Positions 10,726 to 22,667 of a stretch of DNA of 64,000 nucleotides are shown one piece after another. The DNA comes from Flavobacteriales bacterium. Its GTDB lineage: Bacteria; Bacteroidota; Bacteroidia; Flavobacteriales; BACL11. The stretch is from contig JAOHSR010000001.1 in NCBI GenBank assembly GCA_028122735.1, positions 103,798 through 167,797 of the forward strand, given 5' to 3'. Position 1 is the stretch's first letter. Every line of letters starts with the position of its first letter. The translations under genes and the position numbers were made by a program. The notes beneath the pieces were generated by a model. The model saw only the letters and a program-made list of their open reading frames with translations, did not search any database and was not told where the DNA came from.

Positions 10726-11112
10726 ATGGATACAATTCACACTATAGGAAGAAGAAAAGCATCTGTTGCTAGAATATATTTAAACAAAGGCAAAGGAGCA
10801 ATAACTATTAACAAGAAAGATTATAAAGATTTTTTTCCAGTTGAGGGTTTACAAAAGAAAGTTTTACAACCTTTTTCTGTTTTAGATTTAGAAGGAAAAT
10901 TTGATGTAAAGGTTAATGTAAATGGTGGTGGAAATACTGGTCAAGCTGATGCAATTAAACTAGCAATTGCTAGAGCATTATGTGAATTGGATTTAGAAAA
11001 TAGACCAGCTTTAAAAGCTGAAGGGCTTCTAACTAGAGATCCTAGAGTAGTTGAAAGAAAAAAACCTGGTCAGAAAAAAGCAAGGAAGAAATTCCAGTGG
11101 GTTAAAAGATAA
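10726..11112 (+). CDS. rpsI: 30S ribosomal protein S9
   Basis: IGRRKASVARIYL...GGGNTGQADAIKLAIARAL...LLTRDPRVVERKKPGQKKARKKFQWVKR. Confidence 0.98.
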   Translation: MDTIHTIGRRKASVARIYLNKGKGAITINKKDYKDFFPVEGLQKKVLQPFSVLDLEGKFDVKVNVNGGGNTGQADAIKLAIARALCELDLENRPALKAEGLLTRDPRVVERKKPGQKKARKKFQWVKR

Positions 11113-11201
11113 AAATATTATTAATTGTTTAGTATCTAAACTAATTAGACAAGCCAATGCTTTTACTAGTTAGTTGAATAAACTTAAAAAAGAAAGTAAA
11201 C

Positions 11202-11960
11202 ATGTCAAGAACAAATTTCAAAGAATTATTACAAGCGGGTGTACATTTTGGTCACTTAAAGAAAAAGTATAATCCTGCTATGGCTCCATATGTATTTATG
11301 GAACAAAATGGTATTCATATTATTGACTTAAATAAAACTGTAGCAATGCTGGAAGATGCTGCTGCAGCAATGAAACAAATTGCAAAGTCTGGTAAAAAAA
11401 TACTTTTTGTTGCTACAAAAAAACAGGCAAAATCAATAGTTGCTGAAGCAGCTCAAAAACTTGATATGCCATACATTACAGAGAGATGGCCTGGTGGTTT
11501 ATTAACCAATTTTGCTACAATTAGAAAATCAATCAAAAAGATGGATGGGATTGATAAAATGAAGGTTGACGGAACTTTTGATTCACTTTCTAAAAGAGAG
11601 AGGCTCCAGATTAGTAGAACAAGAGAAAAATTAGAAATTAATCTTGGTAGTATAGTAAAGATGAATCGTATGCCTGAAGCTATTTTTATTATTGATATTA
11701 ACAAAGAGCATATTGCATTAAAGGAATCAACAAAGCTCGGTATTCGTTCATTTGCTTTAACTGATACTAATACAAATCCAGCTCATGTACACTACCCTAT
11801 TCCTGGAAATGATGATGCTTCAAAATCTATTGCATATATAGTTGATGTGGTTTCTAAAGCTGTTTCTGAAGGATTAGAAGAAAGAGCTGAAGATCAGAAT
11901 ATGAAAGCAATGGAAAAACAAAAAAAGGCAAAGAAAATTTCTGAAGAAGCAAAAAAATAA
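11202..11960 (+). CDS. rpsB: 30S ribosomal protein S2
   Basis: ELLQAGVHFGHLKKKYNPAMAPYVF; ITERWPGGLLTNFATIRKSIKKM. Confidence 0.98.
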   Translation: MSRTNFKELLQAGVHFGHLKKKYNPAMAPYVFMEQNGIHIIDLNKTVAMLEDAAAAMKQIAKSGKKILFVATKKQAKSIVAEAAQKLDMPYITERWPGGLLTNFATIRKSIKKMDGIDKMKVDGTFDSLSKRERLQISRTREKLEINLGSIVKMNRMPEAIFIIDINKEHIALKESTKLGIRSFALTDTNTNPAHVHYPIPGNDDASKSIAYIVDVVSKAVSEGLEERAEDQNMKAMEKQKKAKKISEEAKK

Positions 11961-11979
11961 TTAAAAAATATTAGAAAAA

Positions 11980-12807
11980 ATGGGAAATATTTCAGCATCT
12001 GATGTAGGAAAGTTAAGAAAGCAAACAGGATCAGGAATGATGGATTGTAAAAAAGCACTAGTTGAAGCTAACGGTGATTTTGATTTAGCGGTAGATATAC
12101 TTAGAAAAAAAGGTCAGAAAGTAGCTGCTAAGAGAGCTGACAGACAAGCGATGGAGGGTGTTGTTGTTGCAAAAAACAATGATGATAACAGTAAGGCAAT
12201 TTTAATTTCATTAAACTGTGAAACAGATTTTGTTGCTAAAAATGAAGATTTTATAGCTATAGCTCAAGATATTTTAGATACAGCTGTTTCTGCTGATTTA
12301 TCTTCTGCAGAGTCAATTCATGACTTAAAGTTATCTGATGGAATGACAGTTGCTGAAAAGGTTTTAGAGCAAACTGGTGTTATAGGAGAGAAAATTGAAA
12401 TTAGCGCTCAGCTAATTGAAGATGTTCAGGTAAGTTCTTACATTCATGCAGGAAATAGATTAGCCACATTAGTTGGTTTTAATGCTGTAACTGATCTTCA
12501 AGTAGCTAGAGATGTTGCTATGCAGGTTGCTGCTATGAATCCTTTAGCTGTTGATAAAGATGGTATAGATCAAGAAACTATTGATAGAGAATTAGAAATT
12601 GCTAAAGATTTAGCAAGGCAAGAAGGTAAGCCTGAAGAAATGTTGGAGAAAATTGCTTTTGGAAGATTAAATAAATTTTACAAGGAGAATACTTTGTTAA
12701 ATCAAGCTTTTATTAAAGATGGTAAAAAAACTGTTGCTCAATATTTAAAAGACCAACATGATTCGCTTTCTGTAACTTGCTTCAAAAGAGTAGGTTTATC
12801 TAGTTAA
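11980..12807 (+). CDS. tsf: Elongation factor Ts
   Basis: VGKLRKQTGSGMMDCKKALVEANGDFDLAVDILRKKG; follows rpsB. Confidence 0.98.
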   Translation: MGNISASDVGKLRKQTGSGMMDCKKALVEANGDFDLAVDILRKKGQKVAAKRADRQAMEGVVVAKNNDDNSKAILISLNCETDFVAKNEDFIAIAQDILDTAVSADLSSAESIHDLKLSDGMTVAEKVLEQTGVIGEKIEISAQLIEDVQVSSYIHAGNRLATLVGFNAVTDLQVARDVAMQVAAMNPLAVDKDGIDQETIDRELEIAKDLARQEGKPEEMLEKIAFGRLNKFYKENTLLNQAFIKDGKKTVAQYLKDQHDSLSVTCFKRVGLSS

Positions 12808-12810
12808 TTA

Positions 12811-12843
12811 AAAAAAGAGATTTTTAAAAATCTCTTTTTTTTT
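12811..12843 (+). terminator. Rho-independent terminator after tsf
   Basis: Inverted repeat aaagagattttt / aaaaatctcttt followed by T-run. Confidence 0.8.
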
Positions 12844-12858
12844 ATAAAAAAATTGAAG

Positions 12859-13566
12859 ATGAAATATAAAAGAGTACTACTTAAGCTAAGCGGTGAAGCT
12901 TTGATTGGTAATCAACAATATGGCATTGATTCTTCTGTATTAAGCAATTATGCTTTAGAGATTAAATCAATAGTAGAAACAGGTTGTCAATTAGCTATCG
13001 TAATTGGAGGAGGTAATATTTATAGAGGGATTCAATCAGAAGAATCTGGATTTGATAGGGTTCAAGGTGATCACATGGGCATGTTAGCAACAATTATTAA
13101 TGGGATGGCCTTACAATCTGCGCTTGAATCTTTAAAGATTGAAACTAGACTGCAGACAGCAATTAAAATGGAGCAAATTGCAGAACCATACATAAGAAGG
13201 AGAGCAATTAGACATTTAGAAAAAAATAGAGTTGTAATATTTGGAGCCGGTACAGGTAATCCATATTTCACTACAGATACGGCTGCAGCCTTAAGAGCGA
13301 TTGAAATTGAGGCTGATATTATTTTAAAGGGTACAAGAGTAGATGGTGTTTATTCAGCAGATCCAGAGAAAGATTCTAAGGCCCAAAAGTTTGATCAGAT
13401 TTCATTTGACAAAGCATATGATTTGGGCTTAAAAGTCATGGATTTAACAGCATTTACACTATGCAAAGAAAATAAATTACCGATAAATGTGTTTAATATG
13501 AATGTGGCAGGTAACCTAAAAAAGGTATGCGATGGAATTACTGTTGGAACTTTAGTAACTTTATAA
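12859..13566 (+). CDS. pyrH: UMP kinase
   Basis: [46 protein letters not shown] at 12859 preferred to TTG at 12853. Confidence 0.97.
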   Translation: MKYKRVLLKLSGEALIGNQQYGIDSSVLSNYALEIKSIVETGCQLAIVIGGGNIYRGIQSEESGFDRVQGDHMGMLATIINGMALQSALESLKIETRLQTAIKMEQIAEPYIRRRAIRHLEKNRVVIFGAGTGNPYFTTDTAAALRAIEIEADIILKGTRVDGVYSADPEKDSKAQKFDQISFDKAYDLGLKVMDLTAFTLCKENKLPINVFNMNVAGNLKKVCDGITVGTLVTL

Positions 13567-13575
13567 ATAATTATT

Positions 13576-14139
13576 ATGAACGAAGAAATAAATTTTTGTT
13601 TAGATCTTGCTAGAGAACAAATGCAAGAAAGTTTAAATCATCTTGAGATAAGTTTGTCTAAAATTCGAGCAGGAAAAGCATCACCGCAGATGTTAAGAGC
13701 AGTTGTAGTTGATTATTATGGTTCTGTTACCCCATTAACACAAATGGCTAATGTTACAACTCCAGATTCTCAGACAATTACAATTCAACCATTTGACAAG
13801 TCGATGATTTCTGATATTGAAAAAGCAATTGTTAATGCACAGCTTGGATTTAACCCGTCAAATAATGGAGAAAAAGTTATTATTAATGTTCCTGCTCTAA
13901 CAGAAGAAAGACGAAGAGATTTAGTTAAACAAGTGAAGATTGAGATTGAAAAGTCTAAGATAAGCTGTAGGAATATTAGACAAAAATCTAATGATGAGCT
14001 GAAAAATATTGGAAAAGAAGGTGTTTCAGAAGATATTATTAGAGATGCTGAAGAAAGTGTTCAATTAATTACTAATGAATACACAATTAAAATTGATGAT
14101 ATTTTCTCTTCAAAGGAATCTGACATTATGCAAGTTTAG
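13576..14139 (+). CDS. frr: Ribosome recycling factor
   Basis: KIRAGKASPQML, VDYYGSVTPLTQMANV, PALTEERRRDLVKQVK. Confidence 0.97.
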   Translation: MNEEINFCLDLAREQMQESLNHLEISLSKIRAGKASPQMLRAVVVDYYGSVTPLTQMANVTTPDSQTITIQPFDKSMISDIEKAIVNAQLGFNPSNNGEKVIINVPALTEERRRDLVKQVKIEIEKSKISCRNIRQKSNDELKNIGKEGVSEDIIRDAEESVQLITNEYTIKIDDIFSSKESDIMQV

Positions 14140-14181
14140 TTGTAGTTTTTATTCATTTTTTTAAATATTTACTAGAAAATC

Positions 14182-16503
14182 ATGTGGAACTCATTATCAA
14201 GCTTTATAATTAAGTTCAGAGTTTTATTCCTATTTATAATAGCAGGAGTCACTTTTTTTATGGCACAAAACGCTGTAAATGTTGAATATTCTGTTGAAAG
14301 AGCAAAAATTCTCCCATCTTCTCACCAGGTTTTTCTTGATAACCAAAACTTTCAGAAAAAATACGGTAATAATCAGGTTATGGCCATTGCAATCTCAGAC
14401 TCATTATTTTTTAATATTGATAGATTTCTCTTTTGGGATAGTCTTTGCGCTGAGATAAAAAAAATTAATGGAGTAGAAAATATTATTTCGGTAAATAATC
14501 TTTCTAAGCTTGAAAAAAATTCTGATGAGAAAAAATTTGAAACATGTAAATGGTTTAATGATAGCCTCTTAAATCAAGAGATATTAGATTCTCTTGTGAT
14601 CGAACTTAATAAGCAAAAATTTTATGATGGATTTTTTAATGATAATAATGATGGTGCATTAGTTTTAATTGATCTTGATAGTGAAATTGTAATATCTAAG
14701 AATAGAGATGATCTTGTTTTTTCAATTAAGGAGATTTCAGAAATCTACTCAAAAAAATATAATATACGCATCCATTATTCAGGAATGCCATATATGAGAA
14801 GTGTACAATCTGTAAGTTTAAAAAAGGAAATTATACTCTTTGTTTTTTTGACATTACTAATAACTTCTTTGATTTTATATCTATTTTTTAGATCATTTAA
14901 AGCGATGTTTGTTTCTATTATTGTTGTAGTCTTAGGAGTAATATTTGCATTTGGTTTTATAGAGATTTTAGATTATAAAATTACACTGCTAACTGCATTA
15001 GTACCTCCAGTTTTAATTGTCATCGGCATACCAAATTGTATTTTTTTAATCAATAAGTTTCATAATGAATATAGAAAAAACAATAATAAAATTAAATCAT
15101 TAAAAATTATGATAGGTAAGATAGGTAATATTACTTTACTTACCAACGTAACAACTGCTACAGGTTTTGCTGCTTTTCTACTTACAAATAGTCAATCACT
15201 ACAAGAATTTGGTCTAATTGCTTCAATAAATATCTTAGTTATATATGTATTGTCATTGTGCTTGATTCCAATTTTCTTTTCTTTTTTCTCTCCTCCAAAG
15301 CATAACCACACTAAACATTTAGACAGAAAATGGGTTGTTTCTATTGTTGATTATTTAATTTTTCTAGTTAATAATAAAAGAAATGCAATATATATAGTAA
15401 CCTTTATTGCTATTTTACTTTCAATCGTAGGTTTAAATAAAATGAATTTAACTGGTAATCTAAGTGATGATTTTAATAAAAGAGATGCGCTATATAAAGA
15501 TCTAAAGTATTTTGAAAATAAATATAAAGGAGTATTACCACTTGAAATTTTAGTTGATACTAAGAAAAAAAACGGATTATTTAAGTCATATAATTTAAAA
15601 AAGATGGAAGAATTTTCATCTTTACTAGCAACATATCCTGATTTTTCTCAGCCGTCTTCTTATATTGATTTTATAAAATATACAAAGCAAGTATATTATA
15701 ATAATGATCCTGCCTACTTTAATTTACCAAATAATCAGGAACAGATTTTCTTAACAAACTATATCTCAAATACTAGTTCTTCATTTAATATGAGAGATAT
15801 GTTGATTGATTCATTAAATCAAGAAGCTCGTGTAAGTTTGAGGATTAAGGATCTTAGCGCTTCTGAAATGGATGAAATAATGTCAGATCTTGAACCAAAA
15901 ATTTCAACAATTTTTGATCCTGATAAATATGATGTTATTATTACTGGAACTACTAAAGTATTATTAACAGGTACTAAATTCCTTTTAAATAATTTATTTA
16001 TAAGTCTGTTTTTAGTTATTATTTTGATTTCAATTTTTATGGCATGGATGTTTTCATCTTTTAAAATGGTTTTAATTTCACTAATTCCAAATATAATCCC
16101 ATTATTAATAACGGGTGCTATAATGGGTTTCTTTGGAATTGCATTAAAGCCTTCTACAATTTTAGTTTTTAGTATTGCTTTTGGAATTTCAGTTGATGAC
16201 ACTATCCATTTTTTAGCAAAATATAGGCAGGAATTAATCTCTAATAAAGGTTTAATTAGAATATCTGTTTTTGCAGCTCTAAAAGAAACAGGAGTAAGTA
16301 TGCTTTATACTTCCATTGTTTTATTCTTTGGTTTTTTTATCTTTATTGCCTCAGATTTTGGTGGCACTGTTGCTTTAGGTCTTTTAGTTTCAATAACATT
16401 GTTAATTGCGATGCTTTCAAATTTATTATTGTTGCCAGCACTTCTCTTAACATATGAGAAAAAATTAATGGGTTCTTTTATAAGTCAAAACAAAAAAATA
16501 TAA
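14182..16503 (+). CDS. MMPL/RND-superfamily predicted exporter (SSD-like)
   Basis: Two repeats of large periplasmic loop plus TM bundle; [23 protein letters not shown] typical of RND-superfamily exporters. Confidence 0.85.
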   Translation: MWNSLSSFIIKFRVLFLFIIAGVTFFMAQNAVNVEYSVERAKILPSSHQVFLDNQNFQKKYGNNQVMAIAISDSLFFNIDRFLFWDSLCAEIKKINGVENIISVNNLSKLEKNSDEKKFETCKWFNDSLLNQEILDSLVIELNKQKFYDGFFNDNNDGALVLIDLDSEIVISKNRDDLVFSIKEISEIYSKKYNIRIHYSGMPYMRSVQSVSLKKEIILFVFLTLLITSLILYLFFRSFKAMFVSIIVVVLGVIFAFGFIEILDYKITLLTALVPPVLIVIGIPNCIFLINKFHNEYRKNNNKIKSLKIMIGKIGNITLLTNVTTATGFAAFLLTNSQSLQEFGLIASINILVIYVLSLCLIPIFFSFFSPPKHNHTKHLDRKWVVSIVDYLIFLVNNKRNAIYIVTFIAILLSIVGLNKMNLTGNLSDDFNKRDALYKDLKYFENKYKGVLPLEILVDTKKKNGLFKSYNLKKMEEFSSLLATYPDFSQPSSYIDFIKYTKQVYYNNDPAYFNLPNNQEQIFLTNYISNTSSSFNMRDMLIDSLNQEARVSLRIKDLSASEMDEIMSDLEPKISTIFDPDKYDVIITGTTKVLLTGTKFLLNNLFISLFLVIILISIFMAWMFSSFKMVLISLIPNIIPLLITGAIMGFFGIALKPSTILVFSIAFGISVDDTIHFLAKYRQELISNKGLIRISVFAALKETGVSMLYTSIVLFFGFFIFIASDFGGTVALGLLVSITLLIAMLSNLLLLPALLLTYEKKLMGSFISQNKKI

Positions 16504-16504
16504 A

Positions 16505-17362
16505 ATGAAAGGAATTATTTTAGCTGGTGGGGCTGGTACTCGTTTACATCCAATAACTATAGCAATGAGTAAACAGATGATACCTATTTATGATAAGCCG
16601 ATGATTTATTATCCTTTATCTACTTTAATATATTCCGGTATTAGAGAAATATTAATAATTTCTACACCAACTGATTTACCATTGTTTAAAAAGTTATTAG
16701 GAGACGGCTCAAGAATTGGATGTGAATTTTCATATAAAGTTCAAGAGGTTCCAAATGGATTAGCCCAAGCATTTGTTCTTGGTGAAGAATTTATTGGTGA
16801 TGATGAGGTTTGTTTAATTCTTGGAGATAATATTTTTCAGATGAAAATTAAAATTCTTTCAGAAATTTCTAATATAGATGGCGGGGTAGTTTTTGGATAT
16901 CATGTTACAGACCCTGAACGATATGGTGTGGTTGAGTTTGATGAGAATAATAAAGCAATTTCTTTAGAGGAAAAACCATTAAAACCTAAATCAAATTATG
17001 CGATTCCGGGTTTATATTTTTATGATAATTCAGTTATTGATGTTGCTAAAGAAATAAAACCATCTGCGCGAGGTGAATATGAAATAACGGATATTAATAA
17101 GCATTATTTAAGTCAGGGAAAACTTGATGTAAAGGTATTGTCAAAAGGATCTGTTTGGCTTGATACAGGAACAATTAATTCTTTAATGCAAGCGAATCAA
17201 TATGTTCAAGTTGTTGAAGAGAGACAGGGGAGAAAGATTGGTTGTATAGAAGAGGCTGCTTATTATAGTGGATTTATTAACAAAGATCAACTTTTAAAAT
17301 TAGCTGAGCCTTTAAGAAAAAGTGGATATGGAGATTATTTGCTTAGTATAGCAAATCAATGA
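16505..17362 (+). CDS. rfbA: Glucose-1-phosphate thymidylyltransferase
   Basis: [59 protein letters not shown]. Confidence 0.96.
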   Translation: MKGIILAGGAGTRLHPITIAMSKQMIPIYDKPMIYYPLSTLIYSGIREILIISTPTDLPLFKKLLGDGSRIGCEFSYKVQEVPNGLAQAFVLGEEFIGDDEVCLILGDNIFQMKIKILSEISNIDGGVVFGYHVTDPERYGVVEFDENNKAISLEEKPLKPKSNYAIPGLYFYDNSVIDVAKEIKPSARGEYEITDINKHYLSQGKLDVKVLSKGSVWLDTGTINSLMQANQYVQVVEERQGRKIGCIEEAAYYSGFINKDQLLKLAEPLRKSGYGDYLLSIANQ

Positions 17363-18327
17363 TAAGTTTTATAACATTCAAAGAGCTTATAGATAATGAG
17401 CTTAACAAATTAACTTTCCCTTCTAAACCATCTAATCTTTATGACCCAATTAAATATATCTTGTCCTTAGAGGCAAAAAGGATGAGATCGATAGCTTTAT
17501 TATTGTCTCATAATAGTTTTAATGAAAATTATGAAAATGCTTTACCTGCAGCTTTAGCAATTGAGTTGTTTCATAATTTCACATTAATCCATGATGATAT
17601 CATGGACAAAGCCAAGTTAAGAAGAGGTGCAAAAACCGTTCATGAAAAATGGGATAATAATATTGCTATCCTATCAGGAGATACCATGCTGGTTCAGTCT
17701 TATTCATTGTTGTCTGATTTGGAATTAAATATACAAGCTAAGGTATATAAAGTTTTCTCTGATACAGCTACCCAAGTATGTGAGGGTCAGCAGTTAGATA
17801 TGGATTTTGAGCAAATCCAAGATCTTGAGATTTCAGAATATATAGAGATGATACAAAAAAAGACTTCCGTACTTCTTGCTGCTTCTTTTCAAATAGGGGC
17901 ATTAATAGCTAATGCATCAATAGAAGACTCATCACTAATGTATCAATTTGGTTTGAATATTGGAATAGCGTTTCAACTTCAAGATGATATGCTTGATTTG
18001 TATGGTGAACAAAGTAAATTTGGAAAAAAAACTGGAGGAGATATTATATCCAACAAGAAAACTTATTTATATCTTAAATCTTTATTTCTTGCTAACTCTC
18101 AACAAGAACAAAAATTAATAGAATTGTTTTCAAAGCCTACCATAAATGAAGATAAAAAAATTCAAGAGGTTAAAAATATTTTTGATGAAGTTGGTGTGTT
18201 GGATCATATAAAAAATCAGATTAATCACTATCATAATAAAGCTCAAAAAAATTTAGAAGATCTTTCTATCACTAATAAGAATTACTTAATTGATTTTGCA
18301 AAATTACTGTTGAAAAGAGAGTTTTAA
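17359..18327 (+). CDS. Polyprenyl synthetase family protein
   Basis: Asp-rich motifs [15 protein letters not shown] and [12 protein letters not shown]. Confidence 0.92.
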   Translation: MISFITFKELIDNELNKLTFPSKPSNLYDPIKYILSLEAKRMRSIALLLSHNSFNENYENALPAALAIELFHNFTLIHDDIMDKAKLRRGAKTVHEKWDNNIAILSGDTMLVQSYSLLSDLELNIQAKVYKVFSDTATQVCEGQQLDMDFEQIQDLEISEYIEMIQKKTSVLLAASFQIGALIANASIEDSSLMYQFGLNIGIAFQLQDDMLDLYGEQSKFGKKTGGDIISNKKTYLYLKSLFLANSQQEQKLIELFSKPTINEDKKIQEVKNIFDEVGVLDHIKNQINHYHNKAQKNLEDLSITNKNYLIDFAKLLLKREF

Positions 18328-18394
18328 AGAATAAATAAATCATTTAATATTTAAATTAAATTAAATAGTTTTACGAAACATTTAATTAACTCTT

Positions 18395-21100
18395 ATGGAT
18401 AAGTTTTCATTTTTAGGCGCTACCCATATAAATATGATTGAAGAGATGTATGCTAAGTATCTCTCAGGTGATGCAGATCTTGATAATGAGTGGAAACATT
18501 TTTTTCATGGCTTTGATTTTGCTCAAAAAACATATGAAAATGAAATTTCTCAAGATGATTTGCCAAAGGAATTTAAAGTTATTACTCTTATAGATGCTTA
18601 CAGGAAAAGAGGACATTTATTTACATTAACAAATCCTGTAAGAGAAAGGAGAAAACACAAACCATCACTAGAATATAAGAATTTTGGTTTTCAAGAAAGT
18701 GATTTAGATACAGTCTTTCAAGCAGGAAATGAGATTGGTATTGGGCCTAGCAAACTTTCAGAAATTATTAATCATCTCAATGTTGTTTATTGTCAATCTA
18801 TTGGGGTTGAATTTATGTATATACGGAATCCAGAAAAATTAAATTGGATAAAAAATAGATTACATAAGAATTCTAATACGCCAAATTTTTCAAATAAACA
18901 AAAAATACATTTGCTCCACAAAGTAAATCAAGCAGTAGCATTTGAAAGCTTCTTACATAAAAAGTTTGTTGGCCAAAAAAGATTTTCTTTAGAAGGAGCT
19001 GAATCATTAATACCAGCTTTAGATACTTTAATCGAACATAGTTCTTCTCTAGGTGTTGAGGAATTTGTTATGGGTATGGCTCATAGGGGGAGATTAAATG
19101 TATTAGCTAATATTTTTAATAAGACATATAAAGAAATATTCTCTGAGTTTGAAGGTAAAAAATACGAAGATGATTTAATAGCTGGAGATGTAAAGTACCA
19201 TCTTGGCTTTACTTCTATTCAGAAATGTACTAATGGCAATAATGTCAAGCTTAACCTATCTCCAAATCCTTCGCATTTAGAGGCAGTAGATCCAGTTGTA
19301 GAAGGAATTACTAGAGCTAAAATTGATGAAAAATATGCAGGAGATCAGAATAAAATATTGCCAATTTTAATTCATGGCGATGCAGCAATAGCTGGCCAAG
19401 GAGTTATGTATGAAGTTGTGCAAATGGCTCAATTAAAAGGCTATAAAAATGGCGGAACTATACATGTCGTTATTAATAATCAAGTTGGTTTTACTACGAA
19501 TTATTTGGATGCTAGATCAAGTACTTACTGTACTGATATTGCTAAAGTCACTTTATGCCCTGTTTTTCATGTTAATGGTGATGATATTGAAGCAGTTGCT
19601 CATACATTACAAATTGCTGCTGAATATAGGCAAGAATTTAATAAAGATGTCTTTATAGACTTATTGTGTTACAGGAAATATGGTCACAATGAAGGAGATG
19701 AACCTAGATTTACACAACCAAAGTTATATGATCTTATTGCAAAGCACCCAAATCCAAGAGAGATATACAAAGCAAAATTAATTAAAGAGGAAGTTCTTAA
19801 TGGTTCTGAAATTGATGCTGCAGATAATGAATTTAAAGTACTTTTAGAAACTCGTTTTGATGAGTCTCAAGAAATTAAAAAAGCTAAAATCACTCCTTTC
19901 TTAGAAGAAGAGTGGGAAGGCTTACCAAGATCAACAAAAATTGATTTTTTCAATACTGATACTACTTTTGATAAAAATAGGTTGATTGAACTATCAAAAT
20001 ATCTATACACTGTTGAAGATAAAAATCTATTCTTTAAGAAGACTCAGAAATTACTAGAAAACAGAAGAAAAATGGTAGATTCTGATCAATTAGATTGGTC
20101 TATGGGAGAGCTTTTGGCTTATGCAACATTAATTGATGAGGGTTTTCCAATTAGAATTAGTGGTCAAGATTCTGAGAGAGGTACATTTTCTCACAGACAT
20201 GCAATAATAAAGGAAGAAAAATCTGAGAAGGAAATTTCATTATTAGATATAATTAGTGACAATACTAATTTTAATATTTTTAATTCATTACTTTCAGAAT
20301 ATGGTGTGCTAGGATTTGATTATGGATATTCAATTACAACTCCAAATACTTTGACTATATGGGAAGCACAATTTGGAGATTTCAGTAATGGAGCACAGAT
20401 TATTATAGATCAATTTATTAGCTGTGCTGAAGACAAGTGGAAAGTGCAAAGCGGATTAGTAATGTTATTACCACATGGATATGAAGGTCAAGGAGCAGAA
20501 CATTCTTCTGCTAGGCTTGAAAGATATCTTCAACTATGTGCTCAATATAATATGCAAATTGTAAATTGTACAACACCAGCAAATTTTTTTCATGTTCTAA
20601 GAAGACAACTAAAAAGAAAATATAGAAAACCTTTAATTATTATGACTCCCAAGAGTCTTTTAAGATATCCAAAATGTATTTCTTCATTAAATAATTTGTC
20701 AAATGGTACTTTTATGGACACAATTGATGATTCTAATGTTAATCAAAAAGATATAAAGCGAATCGTGTTCTGCTCAGGAAAAATATATTATGAACTTGAT
20801 GAAAAAAGAAAAAAAATAAAAAATAAAAATGTTGCAATTATTAGAATAGAGCAATTATTCCCACTAAATATTGAGTTTATTGATAAACTTTTTAATAAAT
20901 ATAATAAGTCAGAAATGTTCTGGGTACAAGAAGAGCCTGAAAATATGGGAGCATGGTCTTTTGTTTTGTCTAAACTGAGAAAGTATAATATACAGCATAT
21001 TAGTAGGGACGAAAGTGCTGCTACTGCAAGTGGTTCTACTAAAGATTCTCAACATAAACAACAATTAATAATTGATAAGGTTTTTAATAATATTAAGTAA
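18395..21100 (+). CDS. sucA: 2-oxoglutarate dehydrogenase E1 component
   Basis: GMAHRGRLNVLANI, GDVKYHLGF, IHGDAAIAGQGV; followed by sucB. Confidence 0.97.
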   Translation: MDKFSFLGATHINMIEEMYAKYLSGDADLDNEWKHFFHGFDFAQKTYENEISQDDLPKEFKVITLIDAYRKRGHLFTLTNPVRERRKHKPSLEYKNFGFQESDLDTVFQAGNEIGIGPSKLSEIINHLNVVYCQSIGVEFMYIRNPEKLNWIKNRLHKNSNTPNFSNKQKIHLLHKVNQAVAFESFLHKKFVGQKRFSLEGAESLIPALDTLIEHSSSLGVEEFVMGMAHRGRLNVLANIFNKTYKEIFSEFEGKKYEDDLIAGDVKYHLGFTSIQKCTNGNNVKLNLSPNPSHLEAVDPVVEGITRAKIDEKYAGDQNKILPILIHGDAAIAGQGVMYEVVQMAQLKGYKNGGTIHVVINNQVGFTTNYLDARSSTYCTDIAKVTLCPVFHVNGDDIEAVAHTLQIAAEYRQEFNKDVFIDLLCYRKYGHNEGDEPRFTQPKLYDLIAKHPNPREIYKAKLIKEEVLNGSEIDAADNEFKVLLETRFDESQEIKKAKITPFLEEEWEGLPRSTKIDFFNTDTTFDKNRLIELSKYLYTVEDKNLFFKKTQKLLENRRKMVDSDQLDWSMGELLAYATLIDEGFPIRISGQDSERGTFSHRHAIIKEEKSEKEISLLDIISDNTNFNIFNSLLSEYGVLGFDYGYSITTPNTLTIWEAQFGDFSNGAQIIIDQFISCAEDKWKVQSGLVMLLPHGYEGQGAEHSSARLERYLQLCAQYNMQIVNCTTPANFFHVLRRQLKRKYRKPLIIMTPKSLLRYPKCISSLNNLSNGTFMDTIDDSNVNQKDIKRIVFCSGKIYYELDEKRKKIKNKNVAIIRIEQLFPLNIEFIDKLFNKYNKSEMFWVQEEPENMGAWSFVLSKLRKYNIQHISRDESAATASGSTKDSQHKQQLIIDKVFNNIK

Positions 21101-21138
21101 CATTATCATACTTTTGTAAAGTATTTAAATAAGATTCA

Positions 21139-22326
21139 ATGTTGTTAGAAATGTTAGTTCCTAGTCCTGGAGAATCAATTTCAGAAGTTGAAATTGCTGA
21201 ATGGTTAGTGGAGGATGGCGATTATGTAGAAAAAGATCAAGCAATTGCAGAAATTGATTCTGATAAAGCAACTCTTGAACTTCCTGCTGAGAAAAGCGGT
21301 AAAATAAAAATTATTGTCGCAGAGGGAGAAACAGTGGCAGTTGGAGATGTAGTTTGTTTGATTGATACCGATGAAATTCAATCTGAAAAATCATCTATAG
21401 AAAATATAAAAAAAGAAAGTACTTCAAAGGATTTATCACTTAATCAAAATAATCAGAAAAAAGTTAAATCAACTCCATTAGCTGATGCCATAATTAAGAA
21501 AAACAATTTAGACTTGAAAGATCTTAACGGTAGTGGTGAATATGGTAAAATAACTAAAAATGATGTGTTAGAAATGATTAATAACTCTTCAAAAGTTACA
21601 GGAAGAGAGTATACATCTAAAAAAATGTCTTCACTTAGAAGAAAAATTGCTACTAGACTAGTTGCTGTCAAAAATGAGACAGCAATGCTAACTACTTTTA
21701 ACGAAGTAGATATGTCATCAATTATGACTTTAAGATCTGAATATAAACAGAAATTTATTGATAAGCATGATATAAACTTAGGTTTTATGTCATTCTTTAC
21801 AAAAGCAGTGACAACAGCTCTTCTTGATTTTCCAGATGTTAATGCAATGATTGAAGGAGAAAATATTATTCATTTCAATTATATGGATATTGGAATTGCT
21901 GTAAGTGCTCCCAAGGGTCTTATGGTTCCCGTTGTTAGAAATGCACAGGACTTAACTTTTAAAGATGTTGAAAGTGAGATTAAAAGACTAGCGATTAAAG
22001 CAAGAGACGGTAAAATAACTGTTGATGAAATGCTAGGGGGAACCTTTACAATTACAAATGGAGGTGTTTTTGGATCTATGCTCTCAACTCCAATAATTAA
22101 TCCACCACAGAGTGCAATATTAGGAATGCATAATATTGTTGAAAGACCAGTTGTTATTAACGGAAAGGTTGTAGTTAGGCCTATCATGTATCTAGCCTTA
22201 TCCTATGATCATAGAATAATAGATGGGAAATCATCAGTTGGATTTTTATGTAAGCTAAAGGAATGTCTTGAAGATCCAAAACAGTACTTGATGAACAATA
22301 ATATTCAAAAAGCTCTAGAATTATAA
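21139..22326 (+). CDS. sucB: Dihydrolipoyllysine-residue succinyltransferase (E2 of 2-oxoglutarate dehydrogenase)
   Basis: Lipoyl domain ([17 protein letters not shown]), E3-binding domain, catalytic [11 protein letters not shown]. Confidence 0.96.
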   Translation: MLLEMLVPSPGESISEVEIAEWLVEDGDYVEKDQAIAEIDSDKATLELPAEKSGKIKIIVAEGETVAVGDVVCLIDTDEIQSEKSSIENIKKESTSKDLSLNQNNQKKVKSTPLADAIIKKNNLDLKDLNGSGEYGKITKNDVLEMINNSSKVTGREYTSKKMSSLRRKIATRLVAVKNETAMLTTFNEVDMSSIMTLRSEYKQKFIDKHDINLGFMSFFTKAVTTALLDFPDVNAMIEGENIIHFNYMDIGIAVSAPKGLMVPVVRNAQDLTFKDVESEIKRLAIKARDGKITVDEMLGGTFTITNGGVFGSMLSTPIINPPQSAILGMHNIVERPVVINGKVVVRPIMYLALSYDHRIIDGKSSVGFLCKLKECLEDPKQYLMNNNIQKALEL

Positions 22327-22327
22327 T

Positions 22328-22657
22328 TTATTCTTCAGGAGCAATAGTTGCTTCTAAGCCATTCATATTTTCATTTATTGAAATTTGACAGCCTAGTCTA
22401 CTCCTATCTGTAATATTAAAAGCTTCTGATAACATAGCCTCTTCTTCATCTTCCATTTCAGGCAGATTATGATCAGATGTTATATAGCATTGGCAAGAAG
22501 CACACATAGCCATACCCCCACAAATCCCAATAGTTCCTTCAGGAGCTAGTTCATAAGAACGTATTACCTCCATTAAATTCATAGCCATATCAGTTGGCGC
22601 TAATATGTCATGGGTCACCCCATGTCTATCAGTTATCTTTAATTTTACGTCAGACAT
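22328..22657 (-). CDS. 2Fe-2S ferredoxin (adrenodoxin-like)
   Basis: CGGMAMCASCQCYI ... LGCQI cysteine pattern. Confidence 0.92.
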   Translation of the reverse strand: MSDVKLKITDRHGVTHDILAPTDMAMNLMEVIRSYELAPEGTIGICGGMAMCASCQCYITSDHNLPEMEDEEEAMLSEAFNITDRSRLGCQISINENMNGLEATIAPEE

Positions 22658-22667
22658 GTATTTTTAT

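Noticed and set aside
19449-19658. 69-aa plus-strand ORF
   Set aside because: Out-of-frame shadow ORF inside sucA.
21453-22187. Minus-strand ORFs of 72 and 102 aa
   Set aside because: Antisense shadows of sucB.
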